Shown here piece after piece: positions 35,792 through 45,431 of a stretch of DNA of 64,000 bases (position 1 is its first letter; every line of letters starts with the position of its first letter). The position numbers were made by a program, and so were the translations under genes. Source of the DNA: CAZWRV01 sp964636325. Lineage in GTDB: Bacteria > Verrucomicrobiota > Lentisphaeria > Victivallales > GWF2-50-93. The stretch spans positions 21,773-85,772 of the forward strand of contig CAZWRV010000015.1 in assembly GCA_964636325.1 (NCBI GenBank). Reading direction: 5' to 3'. The notes beneath the pieces are model-generated. The model was given only the letters and a program-made list of their open reading frames with translations. It was not told where the DNA came from and made no database searches.

Positions 35792-36934
35792 TCAGTGCTT
35801 TCCGCCCTTGTCTCCGCCGAGCAGCTTGGAGAGTTTCTCGTCCACGCGGCCCAGGTCCTCCTTCTCGGCGGCGTCAATGGGCTCCCCCCCGCCATGGTCT
35901 ACGAGCTTTTCGATCTTTATCTTCGCCTCATCGGTGATCTCCTCCTTCGGCGCTGGCGGCTCCTTCTGCGTCTCGGGTTCCGGCTCTGCAAGCTGCCTGA
36001 TGATCTCATCCGACGGCTTCCTGAGATACTGCGCGATGCCGCCGCCGCCCTCGACGCCGGAGGTCGAGGCCTTCTCCTGCCTGGCCTTGTTCACGACGTC
36101 TATGAAGAACTCCTCCAGGGAGCGGCGCGGATGGTCTATCCTGAAGTCGTCGCCGAGGCCCTCCTTGAGCAGGGCAGCGACCTTCGAGCCGAGCTCCGGC
36201 GAAAGCAGCGGTGTGATGATCCTGCTGGCGTTCGAGATGGTGAGCAGCTCCTCGATCCTGCCTGACGCCCTGATCTTTCCGCCGTAGAGGATGATGACCT
36301 CGTCGCAGAGGTCCTCGACATCGCTCAGGAGATGGCTGCTTATCACGACGGTCTTGCCGCGCGACTTGAGATGCCTTATGAGATCCTTTATCTCCTTGCA
36401 GCCCAGCGGATCGAGGCCGGAGGTGGGCTCGTCGAGGATGACGAGGTCCGGGTCGTTTATGATCGCCTGGGCCAGGCCGATCCTCCTCATCATGCCCTTC
36501 GAGAATTCGCCGACGGGACGGTTTCTCGCATGGCTGAGCCCGACCATGTCAAGAAGCTGTTCGCTCCTCTTGCGGCGCTCCAGCCCGGACAGGTTGAAGA
36601 GCGCGCCGAAGAAGTCCAGGGTCTCCAGCGCCGTAAGATACTTGTAGAGGTAGGACTCTTCGGGGAGGTAGCCGATCCTCATCTTCGTCTGCACGTCCCT
36701 GGGGTTCTTCCCGAAAACGGAGAGGGCGCCCCGCGACGGGTACAGCAGTCCGAGTATCATCTTCAGTGTCGTGGATTTGCCGGAACCGTTCGGCCCCAGC
36801 AGCCCGAAGACCTCCCCCTCGGGAACGCCGAAGTCGATCCCTGCCACCGCGGTGGCCTTCGGCCTTTTCCAGAAGTCGAAGAACTCTTTAGTCAGGCCGA
36901 TGGCCTCGATCACCTTTGGCTTGGCTTCAGGCAT
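35792..36934 (-). CDS. ABC transporter ATP-binding protein with charged C-terminal extension
   Basis: 380 residues from the ATG at 36934 (AAGGAG about 12 bases upstream); the frame runs to 37036 without a better start. Walker A is GLLGPNGSGKST, the Q-loop region IGYLPEESYLYKYLTALE, the signature FSKGMMRRIGLAQAI, Walker B LVILDEPTSGLDP and the H-loop VVISSHLL. Residues from about 290 onwards form a Pro/Glu/Lys-rich tail unusual for this family. The permease gene starts 134 bases downstream on the same strand. Energises the ABC-2 exporter. Confidence 0.92.
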   Translation of the reverse strand: MPEAKPKVIEAIGLTKEFFDFWKRPKATAVAGIDFGVPEGEVFGLLGPNGSGKSTTLKMILGLLYPSRGALSVFGKNPRDVQTKMRIGYLPEESYLYKYLTALETLDFFGALFNLSGLERRKRSEQLLDMVGLSHARNRPVGEFSKGMMRRIGLAQAIINDPDLVILDEPTSGLDPLGCKEIKDLIRHLKSRGKTVVISSHLLSDVEDLCDEVIILYGGKIRASGRIEELLTISNASRIITPLLSPELGSKVAALLKEGLGDDFRIDHPRRSLEEFFIDVVNKARQEKASTSGVEGGGGIAQYLRKPSDEIIRQLAEPEPETQKEPPAPKEEITDEAKIKIEKLVDHGGGEPIDAAEKEDLGRVDEKLSKLLGGDKGGKH

Positions 36935-37156
36935 ATGGGCGGGGAACTCCTTATCTCTTTTTCCACGGATCAGGATGTCTGCCTTTGACAAGTGATAATA
37001 TAGCCATGCAGCAATGGATGGCAATACCGGAGCCAATGTAATTTCAATTCCGTTTCGCCCCAGATATGTGCATGAGCGATTTTATGCGGGCCCCCTTGAA
37101 ATTGGGTTTATAATATGAATAATTATTGTCGGGCATCAACAGGCAGGGGGCTTACA

Positions 37157-37945
37157 ATGAAGATTTCCATTGCGTCGTATGCGTTCCACGGCCTCAAATC
37201 GAGAGGCATGATCGACATCTTCGGCTATCTTGAGGCGGTCAAATACCGATACGGGCTGGATGCGGCAGACATATGGAACGGCATCATGGGCCCGGACGAG
37301 CTGGTCTTCCAGGCCGAGTTCCAGGCGAAGGTGAAGGAGGCGCTCCAGGAACGCGAACTGTCGCTGGCCAACTACCACGCCGACGGCTGCCATGTCTGGG
37401 AGGACGACGGCTCCGCCCGCGAGCGCAACTGCAAGGCCGCACTCTCGCACCTTAAGACGGCGATCTGCCTAGGCGCTAAGACCGTCCGCATCGACGCCGG
37501 CGGCAAGGGGCATGCCTGGACCGCCGAGCAGTTCGACCTGATTGTCAAACGCTTCAAGGAATATGCGAAGATCGCTGACGACAACGGGTTCAAGGTCGGC
37601 CCCGAAAGCCACTGGGGCCCCGAGCTTGTGCCCGACAACATGGAGAAGCTTGCCAGGGCGGTCGACCACCCCGGATTCGGGATACTGATTCACATCGGCC
37701 ACTGGGAGAACGCCCCCGAAGAGGATGGCGACCGCAGACTGCTGCCCTGGGCCGTTCACACCCATGTTGACGCGAGGATCACAAGGACAAGGCTAGAACC
37801 GGCCATCCGCCTATTCCTCGAAGGCGGATACAAGGGATACTGGGGGGTCGAGCACCATTCCGGACAGAACGAGTACGCCGAGGTCGAATACCAGATCGCC
37901 GAGGTCAAGAGGGTGCTGTCGAAGATTGCGATGCGGAATTCATAA
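37157..37945 (+). CDS. Sugar phosphate isomerase/epimerase-like TIM barrel
   Basis: 262 residues from MKISIASYAFHG at 37157 (GGCAGGGGG upstream). Residues follow the xylose-isomerase-like barrel pattern: LANYHADGCHVWEDD near residue 75, CLGAKTVRIDAGGKGHAW, GFKVGPESHWGPELV (metal-ligand Glu/His strand), GILIHIGHWENAPEEDG and VHTHVDARITR, then YWGVEHHSGQNEYAEVEY at the end. The next gene begins 28 bases later and encodes a Gfo/Idh/MocA dehydrogenase, the common partner in inositol or uncommon-sugar catabolism. Confidence 0.85.
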   Translation: MKISIASYAFHGLKSRGMIDIFGYLEAVKYRYGLDAADIWNGIMGPDELVFQAEFQAKVKEALQERELSLANYHADGCHVWEDDGSARERNCKAALSHLKTAICLGAKTVRIDAGGKGHAWTAEQFDLIVKRFKEYAKIADDNGFKVGPESHWGPELVPDNMEKLARAVDHPGFGILIHIGHWENAPEEDGDRRLLPWAVHTHVDARITRTRLEPAIRLFLEGGYKGYWGVEHHSGQNEYAEVEYQIAEVKRVLSKIAMRNS

Positions 37946-37973
37946 TTTTTCAAAAAATACTAAGGAGGACGCC

Positions 37974-39080
37974 ATGTCCATGAAGGAAATCCGGATCGGC
38001 ATGATAGGGGTCGGGCAGATCGCGAAGTCCCATCTTGAGCAGTATTCTAAAATCCCGGGGGCAAGAGTTGTCGCGGCAGCCGACATCAACGCGGCCGAAC
38101 TCAAGGCGGTGGCAGAAAAATACCGCATCGAAGGCACATACGGGAGCTTCCGCGAGCTGCTCAAACGCGACGATATCGAAGCCGTGGATGTATGCCTGCA
38201 CAACAACCTCCACTCGCCCGTCACAGTCGCCGCTCTCGAAGCCGGCAAGCATGTCTACTGCGAGAAGCCCATGGCCGGCTCATACCGTGACGCGAAGGCG
38301 ATGCTGGACGCCGCACGGAAGTGCCGGCGCAGACTGAGCATACAGCTCAGCACCCTTTTCGCGAAGGAGACCAAGGCTGCCAAGCGGCTGATAGACGACG
38401 GCCGGCTCGGCCGGATCTACCATGCCCGCGCCACCGGCTACCGCAGGCGCGGCAGGCCTTTCGTGGACGGATACGGAACGGCGAGCTTCGTCCAGAAGAA
38501 GGTGGCCAGCGGCGGCGCCCTCTACGACATGGGAGTATATCACATTGCCCAGATGCTCTACCTGCTAGGGCTGCCGGAAGTGAAAAGGATCAGCGGCAAG
38601 GTCTACCAGGAGACCGGCATGGACGAAAGGCGTCGCAAGAGCAGCGGATACGACGTCGAGGAGCTCGGGCTCGGCTTCGTTAAGTTCTCCGGCGGAACCA
38701 CCATGGACATCATCGAATCCTGGGCCATCCACCTCAACCAGTTCGAAGGCAGCTCGATCGTAGGTTCCGCGGGAGGAATACGCCTCCAGCCGTTCAGCTT
38801 CCACACCACGGTGTCCGACATCGAGATGGACGGCACGTTCGATATCGGCACGAGCGACTGGCGCCGGCACCAGCTGGACGAGAACGAATCTGCATACGAT
38901 TCTCCGCAGCACCACTGGATCGCCGCCCTGCAGGGGCGCGTCCCTCTCCTGCCGACGGCGCAGATCGCCCTTCAGACCATGCTCATAAGCGAGGGAATCT
39001 ACCTTTCGGACAGGCTCGGTCGAGAAGTCACCGCCGACGAAGTCGAAAAAGCCTCGAAGTCAAGCGCGCTGAAAGTGTGA
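37974..39080 (+). CDS. Gfo/Idh/MocA-family oxidoreductase
   Basis: 368 residues from the ATG at 37974, directly after AAGGAGGACGCC; the frame extends upstream into the isomerase gene. The Rossmann fold begins IRIGMIGVGQIAKSHLEQY. The family's catalytic EKP motif is present in HVYCEKPMAGSYRDA near residue 97. A C-terminal alpha/beta domain follows (GGALYDMGVYHIAQMLYLLG, FVKFSGGTTMDI). It oxidises or reduces a sugar or inositol hydroxyl with NAD(P). It forms a two-gene unit with the isomerase and ends two bases from the stop of the convergent P-type ATPase gene. Confidence 0.9.
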   Translation: MSMKEIRIGMIGVGQIAKSHLEQYSKIPGARVVAAADINAAELKAVAEKYRIEGTYGSFRELLKRDDIEAVDVCLHNNLHSPVTVAALEAGKHVYCEKPMAGSYRDAKAMLDAARKCRRRLSIQLSTLFAKETKAAKRLIDDGRLGRIYHARATGYRRRGRPFVDGYGTASFVQKKVASGGALYDMGVYHIAQMLYLLGLPEVKRISGKVYQETGMDERRRKSSGYDVEELGLGFVKFSGGTTMDIIESWAIHLNQFEGSSIVGSAGGIRLQPFSFHTTVSDIEMDGTFDIGTSDWRRHQLDENESAYDSPQHHWIAALQGRVPLLPTAQIALQTMLISEGIYLSDRLGREVTADEVEKASKSSALKV

Positions 39081-39082
39081 TC

Positions 39083-41053
39083 CTAGCTGTTGTAGGTCAG
39101 CTCCTCGCCGGTCCTGACGAGCCTTGCGCTGTTGAAGATGATGAAGAGCGTGCTCACGGTGTGGAGCATGGCGGCGACGACGGGGTTGAGTATTCCGAAG
39201 ACGGAGAGGCTAATTCCTCCGACGATGAAGATGAACCCCATGAAAATGTTCTGATTGATTATGTTGCTCGCCTGCCTGGCAAGGTGGAAGAGCATGGGGA
39301 TGCGGCGCAGGTCGTTGGTCATGAGCGCGATGGACGCGCTGTGGATGGCGATGTCGCTGCCGATCGCGCCCATGGCGATGCCTAGGTCTCCCGCGGCGAG
39401 GGCAGGGGCGTCGTTGATGCCGTCGCCGACGACCGCGACGTGGAATGACTTCTTGGCCTCCTTCACGTATGCGACCTTGTCGTCGGGCAGGCATTCGGAG
39501 CGGTATTCGCCGATCGAGAGCGACTTCGCGACGATTTCCGCGACGGGGCCGCGGTCGCCGGTGACCATCATGCACTTCTTGACGCCGGATGCGGCGAGCG
39601 TCTTGACCGCCTCGGCGGCCTCCTTCCTTATGGTGTCGCGGAAGCCTATCCATCCGACGGCCTTTCCGGCGCGGGCGACGTAGACCTTGCTCATGCTGTA
39701 GTCTTCCTCGTGGGGGGCGGCGCCCTCTTCGATGCCCGAGAGGGAGATGCCCTTGGCCTCGATCCAATCCCTGCGTCCGACGAGGCATTTCTCGCCCTTG
39801 AGGACAGCCTCCACGCCCTTCCCGTGGGTTTCAGCGAATGCGTCGACCTCGGCCACAGCGAGGCCGGCCTCCTCGGCGAGGGCCTGGAGCGCCTTGGCGG
39901 TGGGATGGTTGCTGTGCCTTTCGACGGTGGCGGCGACCTTGAGCAGTTCGGCCGGCTGGACACCGTGGACAGGGGAGAGCCTGGCGACCGAGAGATTGCC
40001 TTCCGTGAGCGTGCCGGTCTTGTCGAACACCACCGCCCTTATCTTCGCCGCCAGCTCGAGGTATGAGACGTTCTTGATTAGGATCCCGAGGCGAGCCGCC
40101 GCGGCGAGCGACGCTATCACCGCGGAGGGCGACGCCAGCACCAAGGCGCAGGGGCATGAGATCACCAGCACGGAGATGACGCTGTTCATGTTGCCGCCGG
40201 AGAACCACCAGGTCAGACCGGCTATCATAAGTATGGTGGGGATGTAGAAGCCGGTGTAGCGGTCGATGAGGCGCACTATCGGCGGCCGCGTGCTCTCGGC
40301 CGCGAGAATCAGCTCCTGGATCTTGCCTAGCGTGGTGTCTGAGCCGAGCTTGGTCACCTTCACCTCGACGGCACCGGTGAGGTTCTGGGTTCCGGCGTAG
40401 ACGTCCATTCCCGTCTCCTTCTCGACGGGAAACGACTCGCCGGTTATCGAGGACTGGTTGACCGTGCTGTTGCCCCTGATGATCGCGCCGTCCACTGGAA
40501 AGTTCTCGCCGGGGCGGACTACGATGACGTCTCCGAGCGCAAGCTTGAGGACGTCGGTCTCCACCTCGCCTTCAGGGCCGACCTTGTGGGCGGTGCGGGG
40601 GGTCAGCTTGATGAGCTCCTCGATGGAACGCTGGGCGCCGCTGGCCGTCTTGGTCTCGATGATCACGGAGATAAGCAGGAAGAAGGAGATTATCCCGGCA
40701 GTCCTGAAATCGCCGCCTGCGAGCGCCGCCAAAACGGCGAGGGCGACAAGCTCGTTCATGTGGACGACCCCCTTGACCAGGTCTTCTACTGCGACCTTGA
40801 AGATCGGGGCAGCCAGGATGAGCGCGCCGATCATCGCGCTGATGTCCGCAGGCAGAAGCTGGTTCGGCTGAAGCCACCTGAGGATGTAGGAGTTGGCGAT
40901 GAAAAGCGCGCCGATCATCGCGACCGCGAGCCGACCGCGGCCGATACTCCTGCTGTGGCCGGCGCCATCGCTGTCGTGGTCGCAGACCGACATTATTCCG
41001 GCCGGTTCGCATGCCGCGCAGACACTGCCGCTATGATTTGCGTGCTGAGCCAT
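39083..41053 (-). CDS. P1B-type heavy-metal-translocating ATPase without HMA domain
   Basis: 656 residues. In place of a ferredoxin-like metal-binding domain, the N-terminus has a short Cys/His-rich stretch (CAACEP and CDHDSDGAGHS). Membrane helices follow, with the actuator motif TGES, the ion-binding CPC motif in VISCPCALVLASPS, the phosphorylation loop VFDKTGTLTEG, the HP dipeptide in HSNHPTAKAL and the hinge VGDGINDAPALA. CPC with a C-terminal NxxRL-type pattern suggests a Zn/Cd/Pb-type exporter. It is the last gene of a leftward run after three SPFH protein genes. Confidence 0.92.
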   Translation of the reverse strand: MAQHANHSGSVCAACEPAGIMSVCDHDSDGAGHSRSIGRGRLAVAMIGALFIANSYILRWLQPNQLLPADISAMIGALILAAPIFKVAVEDLVKGVVHMNELVALAVLAALAGGDFRTAGIISFFLLISVIIETKTASGAQRSIEELIKLTPRTAHKVGPEGEVETDVLKLALGDVIVVRPGENFPVDGAIIRGNSTVNQSSITGESFPVEKETGMDVYAGTQNLTGAVEVKVTKLGSDTTLGKIQELILAAESTRPPIVRLIDRYTGFYIPTILMIAGLTWWFSGGNMNSVISVLVISCPCALVLASPSAVIASLAAAARLGILIKNVSYLELAAKIRAVVFDKTGTLTEGNLSVARLSPVHGVQPAELLKVAATVERHSNHPTAKALQALAEEAGLAVAEVDAFAETHGKGVEAVLKGEKCLVGRRDWIEAKGISLSGIEEGAAPHEEDYSMSKVYVARAGKAVGWIGFRDTIRKEAAEAVKTLAASGVKKCMMVTGDRGPVAEIVAKSLSIGEYRSECLPDDKVAYVKEAKKSFHVAVVGDGINDAPALAAGDLGIAMGAIGSDIAIHSASIALMTNDLRRIPMLFHLARQASNIINQNIFMGFIFIVGGISLSVFGILNPVVAAMLHTVSTLFIIFNSARLVRTGEELTYNS

Positions 41054-41074
41054 TATAATCCAAGCTGTTACTGG

Positions 41075-41105
41075 TTTCGGATTTCGATATTCGGATTTCG
41101 GATTT
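41075..41105. repeat. Short tandem repeat in operon spacer (ATTTCGG-type)
   Basis: Four imperfect copies of a 7-8 base unit (TTTCGGA / TTTCGATA / TTCGGA / TTTCGGA) fill the 57-base spacer between the HflK-like and P-type ATPase genes. Confidence 0.7.
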
Positions 41106-41110
41106 GCTGC

Positions 41111-42238
41111 CTACTTCTTCTCTTCCTTCACATACGCGGGCTCGGGGTTGATCATTATCCTGAGCTCCTGCTTCTCCTTCCCCGTGCCCTGGGGAATTAT
41201 GTATTTGTCCTTCATGTCCTTGAGGAATGAAGTGACAGTGTCGGTGTAGAGGGGGATTATCACGGATTCGCGGCTTTCCTTGTATTTCTCGAGGGTCTTC
41301 TTGAAGTAGATGCTTTCGGACTCGATCTCAGAGACGACGCGCTGGCGGTAGACCTCGGCCTCGACCTTGATCCTGGACGCCTCCTTGTCGGCGAGGTTCT
41401 TCATGTCGACCTCGTGCTTGCGGGCGTTGAGCTTCTCTTTCGCGCTCTGCTGCTCGGCGTTGATGACGTCGTGGAAGGCGCCGACGGTGCTGAACGGAGG
41501 CGTCTTTGCCTTGAGGACGGCGCTCTTGACTGTGACGCCGACATCGTAGGCTTCGAGCGACCTGGAAAGTTCCTCTTCGACCGCGAGCTGGTAGTCGTTG
41601 CTATTCTTATAAAGAGGATCTTCGACCTTCTGAACCGCGGTGACCTTGATCACGGCGTTTTCCAGCAGCGCCCTTATAAGCGTCTTCGGGCCTCGCCGAC
41701 CCAAATCCTTGCCCTTTTCTCCGATGATGATATCGTCGTCGCCCATGGGGTTGGCGGGACACATGAGCGAGGTATAATATTTCAGCGGATCGCTGATCTG
41801 GTAGACAAGCTCCCACTCGGTGTGGATGATGTTGGCGTCGCCGGTGAGGAGGGATCCGTCCCTTCCGGGCATCAGCGGCTGGGCGTAGGTCTCTATCGAC
41901 TCGGGGCTCGCAGCCTGCTTGTTCGGGTTGGGCCAGAACGCCTTGAGCACGATTGTCTGCGCACTGGCGGGCACCCTGACAATTCTGTTGATCGGGTACG
42001 GGAAGTTCCAGTGCCAGCCGTCCTTGTGCACATCCACGATCTTCCCGAAGCGGAGGACGATGACGGCCTCCTGGGGATTCACCGTGTAGTACCCCCAGAA
42101 GGTGAAATACCAGAGTACCGTGCCCGTTATAAATATCGCGAGCACGACGAACGCGTAGTGGAAGCCCAGCATCAACGCCCTGAAGCCCGCCTTCAGCCCC
42201 CCGCGCCCGATGTCGTCGTTTTCCTCGAACTGCCGCAT
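41111..42238 (-). CDS. HflK-like SPFH/band 7 membrane protein
   Basis: 375 residues. A single N-terminal transmembrane helix (FHYAFVVLAIFITGTVLWYF) is followed by the band 7 domain: YTVNPQEAVIVLRFGKIV, GWHWNFPYPINRIVRVP, ANIIHTEWELVYQISDP. A long charged coiled coil with alternating K/E/A residues follows (AEQQSAKEKLNARKHEVD). HflK and HflC form a membrane scaffold that regulates FtsH in many bacteria. It lies between an HflC-like gene upstream and the P-type ATPase gene downstream. Confidence 0.82.
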   Translation of the reverse strand: MRQFEENDDIGRGGLKAGFRALMLGFHYAFVVLAIFITGTVLWYFTFWGYYTVNPQEAVIVLRFGKIVDVHKDGWHWNFPYPINRIVRVPASAQTIVLKAFWPNPNKQAASPESIETYAQPLMPGRDGSLLTGDANIIHTEWELVYQISDPLKYYTSLMCPANPMGDDDIIIGEKGKDLGRRGPKTLIRALLENAVIKVTAVQKVEDPLYKNSNDYQLAVEEELSRSLEAYDVGVTVKSAVLKAKTPPFSTVGAFHDVINAEQQSAKEKLNARKHEVDMKNLADKEASRIKVEAEVYRQRVVSEIESESIYFKKTLEKYKESRESVIIPLYTDTVTSFLKDMKDKYIIPQGTGKEKQELRIMINPEPAYVKEEKK

Positions 42239-42275
42239 TGCTATTCCTAAGATGCCGGATGTTTAAATTTCAGAC

Positions 42276-42308
42276 CAACCAATAACGAATAACCAATAAC
42301 GAATAACC
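42276..42308. repeat. Short tandem repeat in operon spacer (ACCAATAACGAATA unit)
   Basis: Two adjacent copies of ACCAATAACGAATA plus a third start (AACC) fill most of the 81-base spacer between the HflC-like and HflK-like genes. Confidence 0.8.
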
Positions 42309-42319
42309 CCCATCATCCG

Positions 42320-43291
42320 TCACTTCCTGTCCTGCTTTTCCTGCTTCTTCTTGAAGTTCTCAGAGAAGACGGAGTCTGGATTCAGCAGGTCGAATGGGGG
42401 GTAGTTGGTGTTGAGTATGAGCGTAGTCTTCTTCGGCATGACCTGCCTCAGGGAGTCGATCTTCCTGAGGAAGTCGGCCAGTTCAGGCTCCTCTTTAAAT
42501 ATGGAATAGTAGGAGGAAGCCTTGGCGTCGCCCTCGGCGCGGATGCGCTTCGCCTCGGCCTCGGCTTCGGCGACGACCAGCTTCTTCTTGTTGTCGGCCT
42601 CGTCGGTGATCTTGTCTGCGGCGTTCTTACCCTCGGACCTGTAGTTTTCGGCGACCACTCCGCGCTCGGCCTTCATGCGTTCGAAGACCTGCGAGGAAAT
42701 CTTTTCGGGGAGGGAGAGCGAGCGTATGCCGACCGACTCGATGTGCAGTCCGTAGTCCTTGGCCGCCTTTTCGCGGAGCGGCTTGAGGATTTCGTCCTCG
42801 ACCGCGGCAATCTTCATCTTCGCCGGATCGGTATTGATGAACTCGTCGAAGTTGTGCTTGCCGACCGCGGCGTCCTTTATGCTCCTGGTGAGGTTTCCGA
42901 GCTTGTCCTCGGCGGATGCCATGGTCTTGAGGCTTCTGAAGAGCTTTTCCGGATCGGAGACCTTGTATACGACATACATGCCGATGATCAGGTTCTTGCC
43001 GTCGGCCGTGATTGTCTCCTCGAGCTTGCCGATATTGCCCTCGAAGCACTGGAGCCTGTTGTCGAATCGGTCGATGCTCTGGATGGGATATGGCCATTTG
43101 AAGTGGAGACCCGGCTCCTTCTCTATGTTCGTTATCTTGCCGAGGGTGGTGACAACGGCCATCTCCGTGGATTGCAGCTGGTAGGAGAAGATCGCAAATA
43201 CGAAGACCACCACCACGATCAGCCCCAGAAGGAACGCGGGCCAGTGTTTCATGCCGCTGCCCGCCGGTTCATGCTTATGTTCTTCAGCCAT
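42320..43291 (-). CDS. HflC-like SPFH/band 7 membrane protein
   Basis: 323 residues. One transmembrane helix (FLLGLIVVVVFVFAIFSY) then the band 7 domain (EMAVVTTLGKITNIEKEPGL, FKWPYPIQSIDRFDNRLQ, DGKNLIIGMYVVYKVSDPEK). Close to canonical HflC in length and in the LREKAAKDYGLHIESVGIRS segment. The C-terminal half is an alanine/lysine/glutamate coiled coil (VVAEAEAEAKRIRAEGDAK). Probably pairs with the HflK-like protein encoded downstream. Confidence 0.85.
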   Translation of the reverse strand: MAEEHKHEPAGSGMKHWPAFLLGLIVVVVFVFAIFSYQLQSTEMAVVTTLGKITNIEKEPGLHFKWPYPIQSIDRFDNRLQCFEGNIGKLEETITADGKNLIIGMYVVYKVSDPEKLFRSLKTMASAEDKLGNLTRSIKDAAVGKHNFDEFINTDPAKMKIAAVEDEILKPLREKAAKDYGLHIESVGIRSLSLPEKISSQVFERMKAERGVVAENYRSEGKNAADKITDEADNKKKLVVAEAEAEAKRIRAEGDAKASSYYSIFKEEPELADFLRKIDSLRQVMPKKTTLILNTNYPPFDLLNPDSVFSENFKKKQEKQDRK

Positions 43292-43360
43292 AAATTTTCT
43301 CCTTCAGATTTATTAAACCACAGAGAACACGTGAAAAAATCCCGTGAATATTTTCAACCA

Positions 43361-45337
43361 TTACGGCGGCGGGGGCCCCGGCGGCGGCGCGGAAGGGGCA
43401 GCCGCAGGCTTCTCCGGCTCGGTCAGGCTCACGATGTCCGTGTCGCCGAGGTCGAGCCGCGCCTTCTCCTCGAGATTGATGATATATACGCTGTTCGGGA
43501 CGTCGCCGGCCACCACGACCTTCCTGATGTTCCTGCAGTCGTTCTCGAAGAAGTCGAGGAAGTTCCTGAGCCTGAACATTTCGGGCATGAGTCGGTATGC
43601 CGCAAGCTGCTTCTCGAAGCGCTGCTTCTCGGCCTCGGCGAGCTTGATCTTCCCTTCGCTGTCGGTCTTCGCCTCGGCGAGTATCCTGCGCGACTGCGAC
43701 TCGGCCGAGAGCCGGGTCTTTATCTCGTACGACTTGGCGTTGAGTATCTTCGTCTCCTTCTCCTCAAGGGCGCCGACGACCTCCTGGAACGAGGGCGCGA
43801 CCTCGTCGGCGGGCGGGTGGACGTCGGAGAAGTTCACTGTCACGATTTCTATGCCCAGCTCCATCCTGTCCGCGGCGTCCTGGATGTTTTTGGTGAGGTC
43901 GGCCTTCACCTTCCATCTGTCCACCGACATCGCCTTTAGCATGTCGATGCTGACCAGGTACTTGGTTATCTCCTTTTCGGCGACGGCCTTGAGGATGTGC
44001 TCGGCGTCCCTGTAGCCATATGCGAACTTCACGACCTCATCCTTCTTTATCCTGTATTGTATTGGAAAGCTCGCCGCGATTAGTGAGACCGGGACTTCCC
44101 CGCCTGACGCGTCCTTTTCCGCTGCGACGATGAACCTCGGCTCGTTCTCGCTGTGCTTGTTCGTCCAGAGGACGAGCTTTTCGTCGAAGGCCTTCGGCTG
44201 GCCTTCCTTCTTGGCTTCGCCCGGGTTAACGGGCTGGACCACGACCTCCCTTATTTCATATACGGGGAATGTCGCTATTCTTTCGAAGGGCCAAGGAAGC
44301 TTGAAGTAGACGCCTGAATCCAGCGGGGCGCACTCAATCCTCCGTCCGAAAATCTCCCGTGTGCCGACTTCGCCGGGCTTGACTTCGGAGAGGCATGTGA
44401 GCAGCCAGAGCGCCACCAGCCACACGAGCGCAAGCGGTATTATAGAATTCGCGGCGAAAACATATATCTCCCGCTTCGTTATCTTGAAGCCGAACTGGTA
44501 GTCGAGTGTGTCGGCGATGTTCCTGGCCACGCCGCCCGGCTCGGTCAGGAAGGCGAGCAGCCTGCTCTCGAAGACCGGCTGGCCCTCGAAGGCCGTCCTC
44601 GGACGATAGAACTCCATGATTGAATTGACAAAAAGTTCCGCGCAGAGGATCATCAGAACAAAGAAAGAAGTGCTTCTTGCATAAGCGACGCCGCCGGGAT
44701 GTCCGAAATGGAGCGAGACCGCTCCGGCGGCGCTGATGGCCCCCAGTACGAACGCGAGGATCAGCCAGGCTCCGGGGGCGCGCAGCCAACCGAAGCCCTT
44801 CTCTCGGGACTGCCCCACGCAGAAGACCCCGCCGAAAAGGCTGATGACGCCGAGCAGCCCGATCGCGAACGCGCATTCCAGCACGTTCTTGTATTCCGGC
44901 TCGGCCGGGCGCTTGCCCCAGTAGCGCCAGAAAACATAGAGCAGGCTGCCTATCAAGATAATGTTGAGGAACGAAACCACATGCGGAGCGAAGCGCCGGT
45001 AGTTCTTCAGCATCCTGGCGGACTGGAAAAGGACGTCTTCGCCCGCCTCGAGCACCATCTTCTCCTTGCGCTTCTCGAAAAGCTCCCTGTCCTCCTCCTC
45101 CCGCACGGCCTTCTCGTCGAAATAGCCGCGGAAGGCCGCGTTGAGCGCCAGGATCATGCCTGCCAGGTAGACGATGACGAGGAGCCCGTAGGAGTCGAAC
45201 GGGACGAAGTTGTTGAATATCCCGGAAAAAAAGACGGCTAGGGCGAGCGCCAGCATCGCCGACGCGACTACGAGCGAGAGCCTCTTAAGCACCCTCGCAT
45301 CCTCTATCCTGTTCTGAAGCTTCTGCTCTTCAGCCAT
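43361..45337 (-). CDS. Large SPFH/band 7 protein with multi-helix N-terminal membrane domain
   Basis: 658 residues. The first ~330 contain six to eight predicted membrane helices (VVASAMLALALAVFFSGIF, YGLLVIVYLAGMILALNA, IGLLGVISLFGGVFCV, IIPLALVWLVALWLL). An HflK-like band 7 domain follows (LPWPFERIATFPVYEIREVV, ASFPIQYRIKKDEVVKFAYG, VNFSDVHPPADEVAPSFQEV), then a coiled coil and a proline-rich end. First of the three SPFH genes. The membrane domain resembles no transporter family recognised here; it may tether the SPFH assembly. Confidence 0.75.
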   Translation of the reverse strand: MAEEQKLQNRIEDARVLKRLSLVVASAMLALALAVFFSGIFNNFVPFDSYGLLVIVYLAGMILALNAAFRGYFDEKAVREEEDRELFEKRKEKMVLEAGEDVLFQSARMLKNYRRFAPHVVSFLNIILIGSLLYVFWRYWGKRPAEPEYKNVLECAFAIGLLGVISLFGGVFCVGQSREKGFGWLRAPGAWLILAFVLGAISAAGAVSLHFGHPGGVAYARSTSFFVLMILCAELFVNSIMEFYRPRTAFEGQPVFESRLLAFLTEPGGVARNIADTLDYQFGFKITKREIYVFAANSIIPLALVWLVALWLLTCLSEVKPGEVGTREIFGRRIECAPLDSGVYFKLPWPFERIATFPVYEIREVVVQPVNPGEAKKEGQPKAFDEKLVLWTNKHSENEPRFIVAAEKDASGGEVPVSLIAASFPIQYRIKKDEVVKFAYGYRDAEHILKAVAEKEITKYLVSIDMLKAMSVDRWKVKADLTKNIQDAADRMELGIEIVTVNFSDVHPPADEVAPSFQEVVGALEEKETKILNAKSYEIKTRLSAESQSRRILAEAKTDSEGKIKLAEAEKQRFEKQLAAYRLMPEMFRLRNFLDFFENDCRNIRKVVVAGDVPNSVYIINLEEKARLDLGDTDIVSLTEPEKPAAAPSAPPPGPPPP

Positions 45338-45431
45338 AGTTCCAATACTGCCGTTGAGGCCGGAATGCCGGCATTCAAAGACGATGGCAAGCGACGTTCC
45401 GCTTCATCCGATTTTCGAAAATAAGGTTATG

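Noticed and set aside
39078..39085. Two-base gap between convergent genes as a sign of a frameshift or fusion
   Set aside because: Both genes have complete family motifs and natural ends; a tight tail-to-tail junction is common.
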